NCBI GenBank assembly: GCA_027920525.1
Contig: CP115858.1
Location: 4,154,001-4,218,000 of the forward strand
From: Chryseobacterium daecheongense
Lineage (GTDB): Bacteria; Bacteroidota; Bacteroidia; Flavobacteriales; Weeksellaceae
Direction of reading: 5' to 3'
DNA: 64,000 bases
Positions 25,006-33,189 of this stretch are shown piece by piece. A model generated the notes under the pieces. It saw nothing but the letters and a program-made list of their open reading frames with translations, had not been told where the DNA came from and made no database searches. A program made the translations under genes and the position numbers. How positions within the stretch are numbered: the stretch's first letter is position 1; each line of letters begins with the position of its first letter.

Positions 25006-26292
25006 ATGTCAACTTACGTAGTTGTAGGTCTTCAGTACGGAGATGAAGGTAAAGGGAAAATCACGGATGTTTTATCCGCTAAATCGGATTATGTAGTACG
25101 TTTCCAGGGTGGAGACAATGCAGGTCATACGGTTTATGTGGGTGATGAAAAATTTGTTTTACACCTTCTTCCTTCAGGAGTTTTGCAGTGCAAAGGAAAA
25201 TGCATCATTGCCAATGGAGTAGTGGTGAATCCTAAATCTTTCATCAAAGAAGTTAGCCAGATTGAGAGCAAAGGTTTAAGAACCGACCACATCTTTATCA
25301 GCAGAAGAGCGCATGTGATCATGCCTTACCACATTCTTTTGGATACTTACCGTGAAGAAGAGCATGGAGGAACTCAGATCGGGACCACTAAAAAAGGAAT
25401 CGGCCCTTGTTACGAAGATAAAATTGCAAGAGTTGGAATCAGAATGATTGATCTTCTGAATCCTGAGATTTTAAGAGAGAAAATAGAGAAAAACCTTAAA
25501 ATTAAAAATTCTCTTTTTGAAAAATACTACGGAAAACCGACTTTAGACGTAGAAGAAATTTACAACGAATTTTTAGAGATAGGAAAACAGCTTCAGGACA
25601 GAATTGTAGATACAGAAGTTGAATTGAATGAGGCGATCAGAGATGGTAAAAACGTTCTTTTTGAAGGGGCTCAGGCATTGATGTTGGATATTGATTTCGG
25701 AACGTATCCATACGTTACTTCATCTTCTCCATCTACAGGAGGAGTTTGTACGGGAGCTGGTGTTCCGCCAACTTCACTTCAGAACCTTATTGGAGTTGCC
25801 AAAGCATACTGCACAAGGGTTGGAAACGGACCTTTCCCATCTGAATTGGATAACGAATTAGGAGAAAAAATCAGACAGATCGGTGGTGAATTCGGAGCGA
25901 CTACCGGAAGACCAAGAAGAACCGGATGGTTGGATCTTGTTTCGTTGAAACATGCTTGTATGATCAATGGTATCAATAACCTTGTAATTACTAAACTTGA
26001 CGTTCTTACAGGAATTGAAAACCTAAAAATTGTAACTCAGTATAAAACAGAAGATGGTAAAGTAATCGATTACTTCACTTCTTCTACAGAAAAGTTATAC
26101 AATTATGAGCCTATCTACCAGGATTTACCAGGATGGAGTGAAGATCTTACGAAGGTAAGAAGCTATGATGAACTTCCTGATAATGCTCAGAAATATATCG
26201 AATTTATCGAGCAGTATTTAGGAATCAATGTGTACTTGGTTTCTGTTGGACCGGAAAGAAGTCAGAACATTATCAGAAAAGAATTATTCTAA
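25006..26292 (+). CDS. purA: Adenylosuccinate synthetase
   Basis: It makes adenylosuccinate from IMP, aspartate and GTP, the first committed step to AMP. The P-loop-like motif YGDEGKGKITD lies at residues 11-21. Other signature blocks are FQGGDNAGHTV, GTTKKGIGPCYEDK, FEGAQALMLDIDFGTYPYVTSS, and TGRPRRTGWLD. The 428 residues are normal and complete. It is monocistronic between its own promoter and terminator. Confidence 0.97.
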   Translation: MSTYVVVGLQYGDEGKGKITDVLSAKSDYVVRFQGGDNAGHTVYVGDEKFVLHLLPSGVLQCKGKCIIANGVVVNPKSFIKEVSQIESKGLRTDHIFISRRAHVIMPYHILLDTYREEEHGGTQIGTTKKGIGPCYEDKIARVGIRMIDLLNPEILREKIEKNLKIKNSLFEKYYGKPTLDVEEIYNEFLEIGKQLQDRIVDTEVELNEAIRDGKNVLFEGAQALMLDIDFGTYPYVTSSSPSTGGVCTGAGVPPTSLQNLIGVAKAYCTRVGNGPFPSELDNELGEKIRQIGGEFGATTGRPRRTGWLDLVSLKHACMINGINNLVITKLDVLTGIENLKIVTQYKTEDGKVIDYFTSSTEKLYNYEPIYQDLPGWSEDLTKVRSYDELPDNAQKYIEFIEQYLGINVYLVSVGPERSQNIIRKELF

Positions 26293-26312
26293 TATTATAG
26301 AATATCATTTAT

Positions 26313-26350
26313 AAAAAAAGAGACTGTCAGATGTGATGGTCTCTTTTTTT
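26313..26350 (+). terminator. purA terminator
   Basis: AAAAAAAGAGAC, a 14-nt loop, GTCTCTTTTTTT form an intrinsic terminator 20 bases after the stop. Confidence 0.85.
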
Positions 26351-26448
26351 GATCCATAAGGTTTATTCTTCTCGCTGTGAGGATTATTTGTGGTAAAAAT
26401 AGTTAGTCAATCCATGTATTAATGTAAATTGGGCTATATATTAAAAAA

Positions 26449-26495
26449 ACTCCCACAGATTTCATCGATTAATCCAATTTTTTTTCTGTGAGAGT
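26449..26495. repeat. Imperfect inverted repeat downstream of the muramidase gene
   Basis: ACTCCCACAGA at 26449-26459 and TCTGTGAGAGT at 26485-26495 are inverted copies with one mismatch around a 25-nt AT-rich loop. It may act as terminator for the minus-strand module or be a copy of an intergenic repeat. Confidence 0.5.
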
Positions 26496-26548
26496 CTTAA
26501 TTGCAGAACAAAGGGAACTTTTGAAATCAGTGCACTGCTTTTAACCCT

Positions 26549-27373
26549 CTAATTCAAATATTTTGTATAAGCCTTAGCAAGCTTTTCATCGTATTTATTT
26601 TGCTTATAACCCGTACCATTATAGCCTTTTGCAAAATTGCCCCAGTTTTTATTTCTCAAATGAACCAAAAGTCCATTCTTTTCTAAAAACTTTCCAAAAG
26701 CTTTCAGGTGTTCTCCTTCATTGATCTCCATTTTGGACACAAAATCATTAACATCGGTATAACCTAAATTTTTAGCATGGAATCCCATGATCTGAAAGCT
26801 TCCCCAGGATGCTGAAGATAATGCGGCGTCTTTAAATTTAACATCAGTCCCTAAACTTATAGCCTCATTTAATCGGTCATATTCTCTCACCCCACCCAGG
26901 TAATAGGTTCTGGTCCATTTAGGATAAAGAATGTCTTTACTTGAGTCGTTGTAATAAGAGTTTGGATTAATTCCTCGCTTTTCGAGTTCATTCCAGAAAA
27001 TATGCCCTTCAAAAAGAATTTTAGGTTTATTGTTGATTAAAAAACCTTTTCCACTGCTTTCAATTTCATTAACGGCTTTTACAGCTGCTAATTCAAGATC
27101 GTACTGGTCAGCAAACGAGATAAGGTCACTTTCTTTAAGGAATTTATCCGTTGAGATAATCGGATTAGAATTTTTCTGCAGTAATACTGCCCATGTTTTT
27201 ATTCCGACAATTCCGTCTATTACTAAAGCATTTTTGCTTTGGAAATCTTTAACTGCCGCATCTACTTCCAGGCTGAAAGAATCTGAAATTTTAATTGGAT
27301 ATCCCAGCTTATAAAGAAGTTCACATAATGTGAGAACTTCAGGCGCTTTCGTATTGTATTTTAAGAGTTTCAT
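26549..27373 (-). CDS. Endolysin-like N-acetylmuramidase with N-terminal peptidoglycan-binding domain
   Basis: Residues 1-65 form a PG_binding_1 repeat (LLYKLGYPIKISDSFSLE, DGIVGIKTWAVLL). Residues ~85-274 match the N-acetylmuramidase family (DUF3380, PF11860): AVNEIESSGKGFL holds the acidic residues expected at the active site, then KPKILFEGHIFWNEL, SSASWGSFQIMGFH, and KGYNGTGY. It would cut MurNAc-GlcNAc bonds. No signal peptide or membrane helix is visible, as in phage endolysins, so it needs lysis, a holin or another export route to reach its substrate. It is last in a three-gene minus-strand unit, 66 bases after the 609-residue protein gene. No phage structural genes surround it. Confidence 0.88.
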   Translation of the reverse strand: MKLLKYNTKAPEVLTLCELLYKLGYPIKISDSFSLEVDAAVKDFQSKNALVIDGIVGIKTWAVLLQKNSNPIISTDKFLKESDLISFADQYDLELAAVKAVNEIESSGKGFLINNKPKILFEGHIFWNELEKRGINPNSYYNDSSKDILYPKWTRTYYLGGVREYDRLNEAISLGTDVKFKDAALSSASWGSFQIMGFHAKNLGYTDVNDFVSKMEINEGEHLKAFGKFLEKNGLLVHLRNKNWGNFAKGYNGTGYKQNKYDEKLAKAYTKYLN

Positions 27374-27439
27374 GGTGCTTTTTGTTTATTAAAAGATTAA
27401 ACTATTTTTGAGTAGGGTTCGTCCATATATTCACGAAAG

Positions 27440-29269
27440 TTAGCTAACGGGAATCTTTGGCATCTTCTCACAAATCATTCCGATAAGAAAAAATGACTTG
27501 AATTTAACTTCCTCTCTCTGAAGTTTGTATTGTAAATTAATAGGAGTTGTACTTGTTACACTGAAGTTTTGGTTCAAAACTGAGTAATCATCTATTCTCA
27601 GCTCAATACTGTATTCGCCTAATGCGATAACCTGATTGACAATTCCTGCTTCGTTTGTTTCTATTTCATAAATCCTGCTGTTGTTGGTTCCTTTAATGGA
27701 GATTGAACATTTATAAACAGGATCGTTATTGATTTTATCCAGGACCCTGAATTGTATATTTGCTCCTGATGATGGAACCTGAATAGGGTATTTTATGGGG
27801 ACAAAGATTCCTGTATTTCTAATGGGGATTACAGGTTTTACTGGTGGAGCCGGAGTTACGGGTTGTGGTGTTGAAACGGGAGTAACCGATCTTACATTCC
27901 TTACACTATTGAGAACATTCATATTAATCCTGTTGAATGCAGGGATCGGATGTACTTTGGCTGTTTCCGCAACAGGTTCAGATTCAGGTTTTGTTATGAA
28001 TTCTGTGGCAGTAATCTTTGAGTTTTCATAAAGGGCTGTTTTTCTGGTTAAGTTGCTGAGCTGGTCGGATTTAATGGTTTTTACATTTGTAATGGCCTTT
28101 AAGAACTTTTGATTATTGTTTTTATTGACAAAAAGCTGCTGCTTCATGATCAGAGGACCAAAATAAATAAGTTGATCCGGGTTGTTGATTGCATCATTTG
28201 TAATTGAAGGATCTAAAATTATTTTCAGATTCTTTATTAAAATCATGGTCTTGGGAAAAGCGGGTAGTTTAAAATCACTGGAAATTGTTTGTCCGTCCGA
28301 TATTTTTTTTGGCTCATTCCATTCAAATAGTTGCGAAAGCATAAAGTTTTTGCTGAACCAGTTTCTTTTTAAATGCACAAAAGAATAATCCAGTTCGACC
28401 GCCTGAATAACGCCCTCGTCATAGTCAATCGAAAGAATTTCTGAGGGGAGGTTTTCGTGGGAGCTTTTTGCTTCCGTATATAAGGTTTCGAGTTCCTTTT
28501 TTTCAATTCTTATATTGTTCCATCCTGATTCATTTTCCATGAAATCATACGGGATAAAATTAATATCATGAATAGAGGCATTAGTGATTACGTCGGTTTT
28601 CTCAGCAGCTTCAAAGGTGTTTTTAGCATTTTGGGCCATTGCGAGATAGACATCTGCATCAGAAGCTTTGTTGATTCTTGTCAATTCTTTATCGATGTTA
28701 TCTTTATTTCCTTTTATTTTCCAATCTGAAAAGGCGATCTCTTTTGTTCCGTTTAAATGAGTAAGCTGATCATTCCAATTGTTTCTTTCCTCATCGCTGT
28801 CCAGACCGTCAAAAAGCTCGAGATGAGCTGTGATCTTATCAATTACCTGCTCATGAGCCAGTCTGTATTTTTTGTAAGCTTTAAATTCTTTAGTGTCATT
28901 CTTTTTAGCATCGAAAAGGATGGAACTTTCAATTGCCAATGTCTTATCAAGGCTTTCTTCAAGATTTTTTAAATTGTTTTTATCTAGAATATCACGATAA
29001 ATGTCAAACAGGGAATTGTTAGGATTCAGGTCCCAGAACTGAGAAGATATAGGAACTGAATTAAGTTCGTAGGCCATATTCTGCTTTTTAATAATAGAAA
29101 GGGCTTTTTTCTGATCATCGTTGAGCTGGTTTTGTGGCTTTAAAAGCTCAAGTTCTTCATTTTCATATACCCTGAGGGAAGGACATATCATGGGAAGGTC
29201 ATTTTCCATCGAGCTTTGGGATAGATAAGTGTTTTTAAGTTTCTGGTAGACGGCAATAAAATATTTCAT
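27440..29269 (-). CDS. Uncharacterised 609-residue protein with C-terminal Ig-like domain; shares a domain with its neighbour
   Basis: No family is recognised. Residues 40-290 are mostly helical and polar. Residues ~295-375 (LKRNWFSKNF at 300-309, KKISDGQ at 321-327, LPAFPKTMILIKNLKIILD at 335-353, FGPLI at 370-374) line up with residues ~395-480 of the upstream 536-residue protein. The match seems to extend into the helical part. A Thr/Pro-rich linker at 463-485 leads to a carboxypeptidase-regulatory or Ig-like beta domain at about 500-583. There is no signal peptide. It is the middle gene of the unit, with 67- and 66-base spacers. A secreted, released or surface-binding role is only an inference. 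Confidence 0.75.
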   Translation of the reverse strand: MKYFIAVYQKLKNTYLSQSSMENDLPMICPSLRVYENEELELLKPQNQLNDDQKKALSIIKKQNMAYELNSVPISSQFWDLNPNNSLFDIYRDILDKNNLKNLEESLDKTLAIESSILFDAKKNDTKEFKAYKKYRLAHEQVIDKITAHLELFDGLDSDEERNNWNDQLTHLNGTKEIAFSDWKIKGNKDNIDKELTRINKASDADVYLAMAQNAKNTFEAAEKTDVITNASIHDINFIPYDFMENESGWNNIRIEKKELETLYTEAKSSHENLPSEILSIDYDEGVIQAVELDYSFVHLKRNWFSKNFMLSQLFEWNEPKKISDGQTISSDFKLPAFPKTMILIKNLKIILDPSITNDAINNPDQLIYFGPLIMKQQLFVNKNNNQKFLKAITNVKTIKSDQLSNLTRKTALYENSKITATEFITKPESEPVAETAKVHPIPAFNRINMNVLNSVRNVRSVTPVSTPQPVTPAPPVKPVIPIRNTGIFVPIKYPIQVPSSGANIQFRVLDKINNDPVYKCSISIKGTNNSRIYEIETNEAGIVNQVIALGEYSIELRIDDYSVLNQNFSVTSTTPINLQYKLQREEVKFKSFFLIGMICEKMPKIPVS

Positions 29270-29336
29270 GGCATTAGTTTTTGTTTTTTAAATAACCGAC
29301 AGAAAAAATCTGCCGGCTATTCTTGATGAGAAGATA

Positions 29337-30947
29337 TTATGATTTTCCGTCAGTCCATTTTTTGATCTCCGGATTTGGATCCGGTGATTTCGGAATCACA
29401 TGGCATTTATAACCGATAATGTAGATTCCGTCAGAATTCAGTTTCTTTCCATTCCATTTGGCATTGGATTGTACATCCTGGTTATCGTAACTATAGCTTC
29501 CGCCGAAAACGAACGGTCCTATTCCAACTGCAGCCCCCGCACTGACAGAGTTTTTAACATCTGTAAAAGCAGTACTGTTGTTTGTAAAATCAAGGCAAAC
29601 GTCTTTAGCAATGATAAGCTCGGTAATGATAGAAGGCATTAATCCTTTTCCTTTTCCGTCGCTGATGACATCGCCACTTAAAGTTTGAGGAGATTGCTCA
29701 TGTAATTTCCAGTATTTGGATTCAATAAAGTTCTGATTAAGCCATCCTCTTTCCACTCTTACTTTTCCAAGCTTGAAAGAGACCTTCATATTCGTATAAT
29801 CTGTATTGATCTTTGTTTTTTCGTGCTTTCCGCCACCTTTTGCACCGATAGAGAAAATGCCCATGCTAAATCCTGCGGCTGCACCCCAGTTGTGAACTGA
29901 TTTTGAATAATCATAATTAGATTCACCTTCTACGATGGTAACTGTGGGCCATCCTTTAGACTCTTTTAATGCATTAGCGGCAACCGGAACGGATGGTGAA
30001 TAATTTGTATAGTCCAGAACCCTTGTTCTCTGACTGTTTCTGAACTCAGATTCCATCCTTTTTTTGATGACGAGCATGTTTTTCTGCTCTACTTCACTTA
30101 AATAATTTTGTATTTTCTCGACGGCTTCTTTGTATCCAAGAGATTGCCACGCTTTAAGGGATGCATCTTCTCTTTTTTTCATGTTCTTGCCATCGATCGA
30201 TAATTTGGCCATTGCTTCCGCATCTCCGTTATCGGCAGCAGTTCTGATTTCATTATTGGCGTCTACGATATCGTAATATTTCATCTGATATTCTACATAT
30301 TTAGAATACATCGGAGAAACGAAAGTGTGGAAGATCTCAGGTTTGTTTGTGTCGTCTATAGGTGAATTAGGATCAAAGTCTGTGTTTTTTACCTTCTTAA
30401 TTTTGAAAAGCTTATCCCTTAACGTATTCAGCTTTTTTTCAACTTTTTCATCGAATTGAGTATCAACGACTACGGACCATTGTAAAAGATCTTCATATAC
30501 TTTAGATACTCTTTTCTGGGAATCGTTCATAATGCTCATGATCGACATTACCCTTCCGTTGCCTGAACTGGTAAGTGGAGGAAGCTGAGAAGGAATGACA
30601 TCCACCATTGCAGCAAATTGCTCCATTTGAAGATATTTTCTGAATTTACTGTTTGACAGGGCGTTCTGGTAAGCCTCCATGTCAATTTTCGGATTTCCGT
30701 TAGCATCCAGGATAGGTTCTCCTTTAGCGTCCAGCATTGGTTTTGGTGACGGGGCGTCCCCAAATAGTCCGTTGAGTGCGTAATCAAAGGTGTCTTCCGA
30801 TAGAGTAATCCCTACCGGGTCAAATGAAATGAAATCATTAGGTCCCAGAGAGTCGGGGTCTCCACCATTGGTTACGGTGTCATACACTTGTTTTAAAAGC
30901 ATGCTCATTAATGAGTTTGATTTTGCTTCTTGAGTTAAAGTTGGCAT
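29337..30947 (-). CDS. Uncharacterised 536-residue protein with Gly-rich beta C-terminal region
   Basis: No family is recognised. Residues 1-330 are largely helical, with long polar helices (KVYEDLLQWSVVVDTQFDEK near 149-168, DASLKAWQSLGYKEAVEKI near 261-279). Residues 340-520 are beta-rich with glycine runs (AAAGFSMGIFSIGAKGGGK, VSAGAAVGIGPFVFGGSYS). Motifs VRVERGWLNQNF, ISDGKGKG and LMPSIITELIIAKDVCLDF recur in altered form in the next gene product. There is no signal peptide. A longer TTG start was rejected because it falls inside a TACATTTG promoter box. The architecture recalls membrane-inserting toxins, but I have no motif that proves it. Confidence 0.75.
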   Translation of the reverse strand: MPTLTQEAKSNSLMSMLLKQVYDTVTNGGDPDSLGPNDFISFDPVGITLSEDTFDYALNGLFGDAPSPKPMLDAKGEPILDANGNPKIDMEAYQNALSNSKFRKYLQMEQFAAMVDVIPSQLPPLTSSGNGRVMSIMSIMNDSQKRVSKVYEDLLQWSVVVDTQFDEKVEKKLNTLRDKLFKIKKVKNTDFDPNSPIDDTNKPEIFHTFVSPMYSKYVEYQMKYYDIVDANNEIRTAADNGDAEAMAKLSIDGKNMKKREDASLKAWQSLGYKEAVEKIQNYLSEVEQKNMLVIKKRMESEFRNSQRTRVLDYTNYSPSVPVAANALKESKGWPTVTIVEGESNYDYSKSVHNWGAAAGFSMGIFSIGAKGGGKHEKTKINTDYTNMKVSFKLGKVRVERGWLNQNFIESKYWKLHEQSPQTLSGDVISDGKGKGLMPSIITELIIAKDVCLDFTNNSTAFTDVKNSVSAGAAVGIGPFVFGGSYSYDNQDVQSNAKWNGKKLNSDGIYIIGYKCHVIPKSPDPNPEIKKWTDGKS

Positions 30948-31013
30948 AATTATTAAGTTTTTGTTTTTTTGCTTACTCTTTTCGGTTTTCAGCATCCCCG
31001 GTTTGGTATGGTA

Positions 31014-31021
31014 CAAATGTA
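31014..31021 (-). promoter_or_regulatory. -7 box (TACATTTG) of the three-gene module
   Basis: Minus-strand TACATTTG matches TAnnTTTG. A TTG lies 15-16 nt upstream as a weak -33 element. The predicted leader to the ATG at 30947 is about 60 nt. The box supports the shorter start of the 536-residue protein. Confidence 0.55.
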
Positions 31022-31265
31022 TTTTGACTCTGGGTTCAATATCTCAGTATTTTTCCTGTTTTAAGATGTGGTTTTTACTATTTTTAAAATATTAATGAAT
31101 TTAATTAGTTAAAAATATAATATTGTTGAATAATTTTAATATCTATAATGGTGTTTTTAATACTTTACTATTGCTTGCGTAGTTAATTTTATCGATTGTC
31201 ATAAATTTTTTTAAAATATTAGTGTTTTGTTAATAAAATGGCAAATGTTTTGATGGTGTAACATT

Positions 31266-31279
31266 ACTTATCGATAAGT
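31266..31279. promoter_or_regulatory. Perfect 14-bp palindrome, candidate operator
   Basis: ACTTATCGATAAGT is its own reverse complement. It lies 54 nt before the tonB ATG, where a dimeric regulator could bind. Confidence 0.4.
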
Positions 31280-31332
31280 GCTATAAAAACTAATAATCAG
31301 ATTTTTTATTAACCGTTTAAATCTTTTAAGTG

Positions 31333-32172
31333 ATGAAACACCTACACACTAATCAGGAATTTCGCTTCAATGAAGTTCTTTTCGAGCATCGTAACAAGGA
31401 ATATGGCGCTTATGTTTTAAGAAATGAGTCAGACAAAATACTAACAAAAGCACTGTTCGTAGGTGTAAGTTTGTTGGCAGCTATTTCAATTACTCCGATA
31501 GTTATATCGGCTTTTAAAAGTGAGGCACCGATAAAAGCGCCTATTGCACCAGTTTATCATCCTATGGATATTCCAAATGATCCTCCAGTAAAAGACCCAC
31601 CAGCTCAAATTAAGCCAGAACCTCCTCGGGGTGAAAAGGTAAAAACTTATGATGATAGACTACCAGAGCCAAAAGCAATTGTTAGAAATGAGAAAAAAGA
31701 AATAATAGACAAGGAGAATGCGTTAGCAAGTACACAGACCTCTCCTGGTAAAGAAATTGAGAATACAAAGTATATTCCGGCTCTTCCTCAGAATATTGGG
31801 ACAGGAACTATACCACAGGTAAAATCTGAAATTCCTGCAGAGAAACCAGCGAATTCAGTTTTGGATTCTGGAGAACTTAGCGTTGAAGCTAATTTCGTAG
31901 GTGGAATCGATTCCTTCAGAAATAAAGTAATGAATAACTTTGATAGTTCCGGATTTGAGAGCGACGGAGTAGTAAAAACAACGATCACTTTTATTGTTGA
32001 AATTGATGGAACTATTTCCGGTATCAAAGCCAATGGAGGAAATGCAGATTTCAATAGTGAAGCAATCAGAACAGTAAAATCGATCAGAGGAAAATGGATT
32101 CCTGGAAAAAATAAAAAAGGTGAAGCCGTAAGAAGTTATTTCAAATTTCCGATTTCTATGAAGTTTGAATAA
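31333..32172 (+). CDS. TonB family energy transducer
   Basis: A single transmembrane helix at about residues 38-60 follows the Bacteroidota-type N-terminus (RFNEVLFEHRNKEYGAYVLR). A Pro-rich periplasmic spacer (IAPVYHPMDIPNDPP, KDPPAQIKPEPP) leads to the C-terminal TonB fold at ~190-279 (VKTTITFIVEIDGTISGIKA, SIRGKWIPGKNKKGEAVRSYF). It links inner-membrane ExbB/ExbD energy to outer-membrane receptors; neither partner gene is in view. ATG was chosen over the GTG three bases upstream. 279 residues. Confidence 0.9.
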   Translation: MKHLHTNQEFRFNEVLFEHRNKEYGAYVLRNESDKILTKALFVGVSLLAAISITPIVISAFKSEAPIKAPIAPVYHPMDIPNDPPVKDPPAQIKPEPPRGEKVKTYDDRLPEPKAIVRNEKKEIIDKENALASTQTSPGKEIENTKYIPALPQNIGTGTIPQVKSEIPAEKPANSVLDSGELSVEANFVGGIDSFRNKVMNNFDSSGFESDGVVKTTITFIVEIDGTISGIKANGGNADFNSEAIRTVKSIRGKWIPGKNKKGEAVRSYFKFPISMKFE

Positions 32173-32196
32173 TCTATATCAAACAAATCTTGACAG

Positions 32197-32235
32197 TTAT
32201 CCACAAAATACTATTTTTTGTGGATAATTTTTTTT
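32197..32235. other. Two perfect inverted DnaA boxes; also a hairpin with T tract
   Basis: TTATCCACA at 32197-32205 and TGTGGATAA at 32219-32227 are both exact matches to the DnaA-box consensus TTATnCACA in opposite orientation, 13 nt apart. The longer arms (TTATCCACAAAA and TTTTTTGTGGATAA) also make a hairpin followed by an eight-T run, so a tonB terminator is an equally simple reading. They lie 111 bases before parA, with an AT-rich stretch after them. Confidence 0.5.
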
Positions 32236-32311
32236 AGGGTTAATTTCCTTATTAACAATATTTTAACTCATTTTTACTTTTCATCATTCATTCAGAGCAA
32301 AGAAAAATGTG

Positions 32312-32319
32312 TATTTTTG
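32312..32319 (+). promoter_or_regulatory. -7 box (TATTTTTG) for parA
   Basis: TATTTTTG fits TAnnTTTG and lies 18 nt before the parA ATG. The -33 region is not conserved. Confidence 0.45.
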
Positions 32320-32337
32320 AGGCTTAAAGTTCTAATA

Positions 32338-33111
32338 ATGGGAAAAATCATAGGTATCGCTAATCAGAAAGGGGGAGTTGGAAAAACGACAACAGCTGTA
32401 AATCTTGCTGCGGCATTAGGGGTATTGGAAAAGAAAATATTAATCATCGATGCCGATCCTCAGGCTAATGCTACTTCAGGATTGGGTGTGGAAGATGTCC
32501 AGTATTCTACGTACAATCTTTTAGAACACAGTGTGGATACTGCCACTTGTATTAAAAAGACAGCAACACCAAATCTAGATATCGTACCGTCTCATATAGA
32601 CCTTGTAGCAGCTGAAATTGAATTGGTAGACAAGGAAGATCGTGAGTATATGCTGAAAAAAGCATTGGAAAGCGTAAAAAATGAGTATGATTTTATCATT
32701 ATTGACTGTGCTCCGAGTTTGGGATTGATTACTGTAAATGCGCTTACAGCCGCTGATTCTGTAATCATTCCGATCCAATGTGAATATTTTGCATTGGAAG
32801 GTTTAGGAAAACTTTTGAATACCATCAAAAATGTTCAAAAGATTCATAACAAAGATCTGGACATTGAAGGTTTACTTCTAACGATGTATGATAGCAGGTT
32901 AAGATTATCCAATCAGGTGGTAGAAGAAGTAAATGCACACTTCCCGGAAATGGTTTTTGAAACCATCATCAGCAGAAATGTGAGATTAAGTGAAGCACCA
33001 AGTTTCGGAGAAAGCATCCTGAATTATGATGCCGAAAGTAAAGGAGCAATTCAGTATATTCAGTTAGCAGAAGAAGTTCTGTTGAAAAATGAAAATTTAG
33101 TAAAGAATTAA
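32338..33111 (+). CDS. parA: Chromosome partitioning ATPase ParA/Soj
   Basis: The deviant Walker A motif KGGVGKTT is at residues 11-18, with IIDADPQANAT (Walker A') and FIIIDCAPSLG (Walker B) after it. IPIQCEYFALEGLGKLL and LTMYDSRLRLSNQVVEEV are typical ParA blocks. The 257-residue length is that of chromosomal Soj proteins without an N-terminal DNA-binding domain. It works with ParB, encoded 78 bases downstream. The open frame extends 120 bases further upstream, but the ATG directly before GKIIGIANQKGG is the family start. Confidence 0.95.
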   Translation: MGKIIGIANQKGGVGKTTTAVNLAAALGVLEKKILIIDADPQANATSGLGVEDVQYSTYNLLEHSVDTATCIKKTATPNLDIVPSHIDLVAAEIELVDKEDREYMLKKALESVKNEYDFIIIDCAPSLGLITVNALTAADSVIIPIQCEYFALEGLGKLLNTIKNVQKIHNKDLDIEGLLLTMYDSRLRLSNQVVEEVNAHFPEMVFETIISRNVRLSEAPSFGESILNYDAESKGAIQYIQLAEEVLLKNENLVKN

Positions 33112-33189
33112 TTAAGAGTAAATAATAGATAATTGCAATGTGGATCAGCTGATCTTGGTTGTAATTGTCATCATTTATCAAAAATATCT

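Larger units (their letters stand above)
30948..31332. other. AT-rich divergent intergenic region between the three-gene module and tonB
   Basis: This 385-base gap contains no gene. It holds the module promoter box on the minus strand (31014-31021), a long AT-rich stretch, and a perfect 14-bp palindrome at 31266-31279. A clear TAnnTTTG box for the tonB gene was not found. Confidence 0.6.

Noticed and set aside
27795..28031. Plus-strand ORFs opposite the 609-residue protein
   Set aside because: They mirror the Pro/Thr-rich linker and have no start signal; shadow frames of real coding DNA.
32218..32337. N-terminal extension of ParA
   Set aside because: The added 40 residues are hydrophobic and unlike ParA proteins, and the promoter box lies within them.
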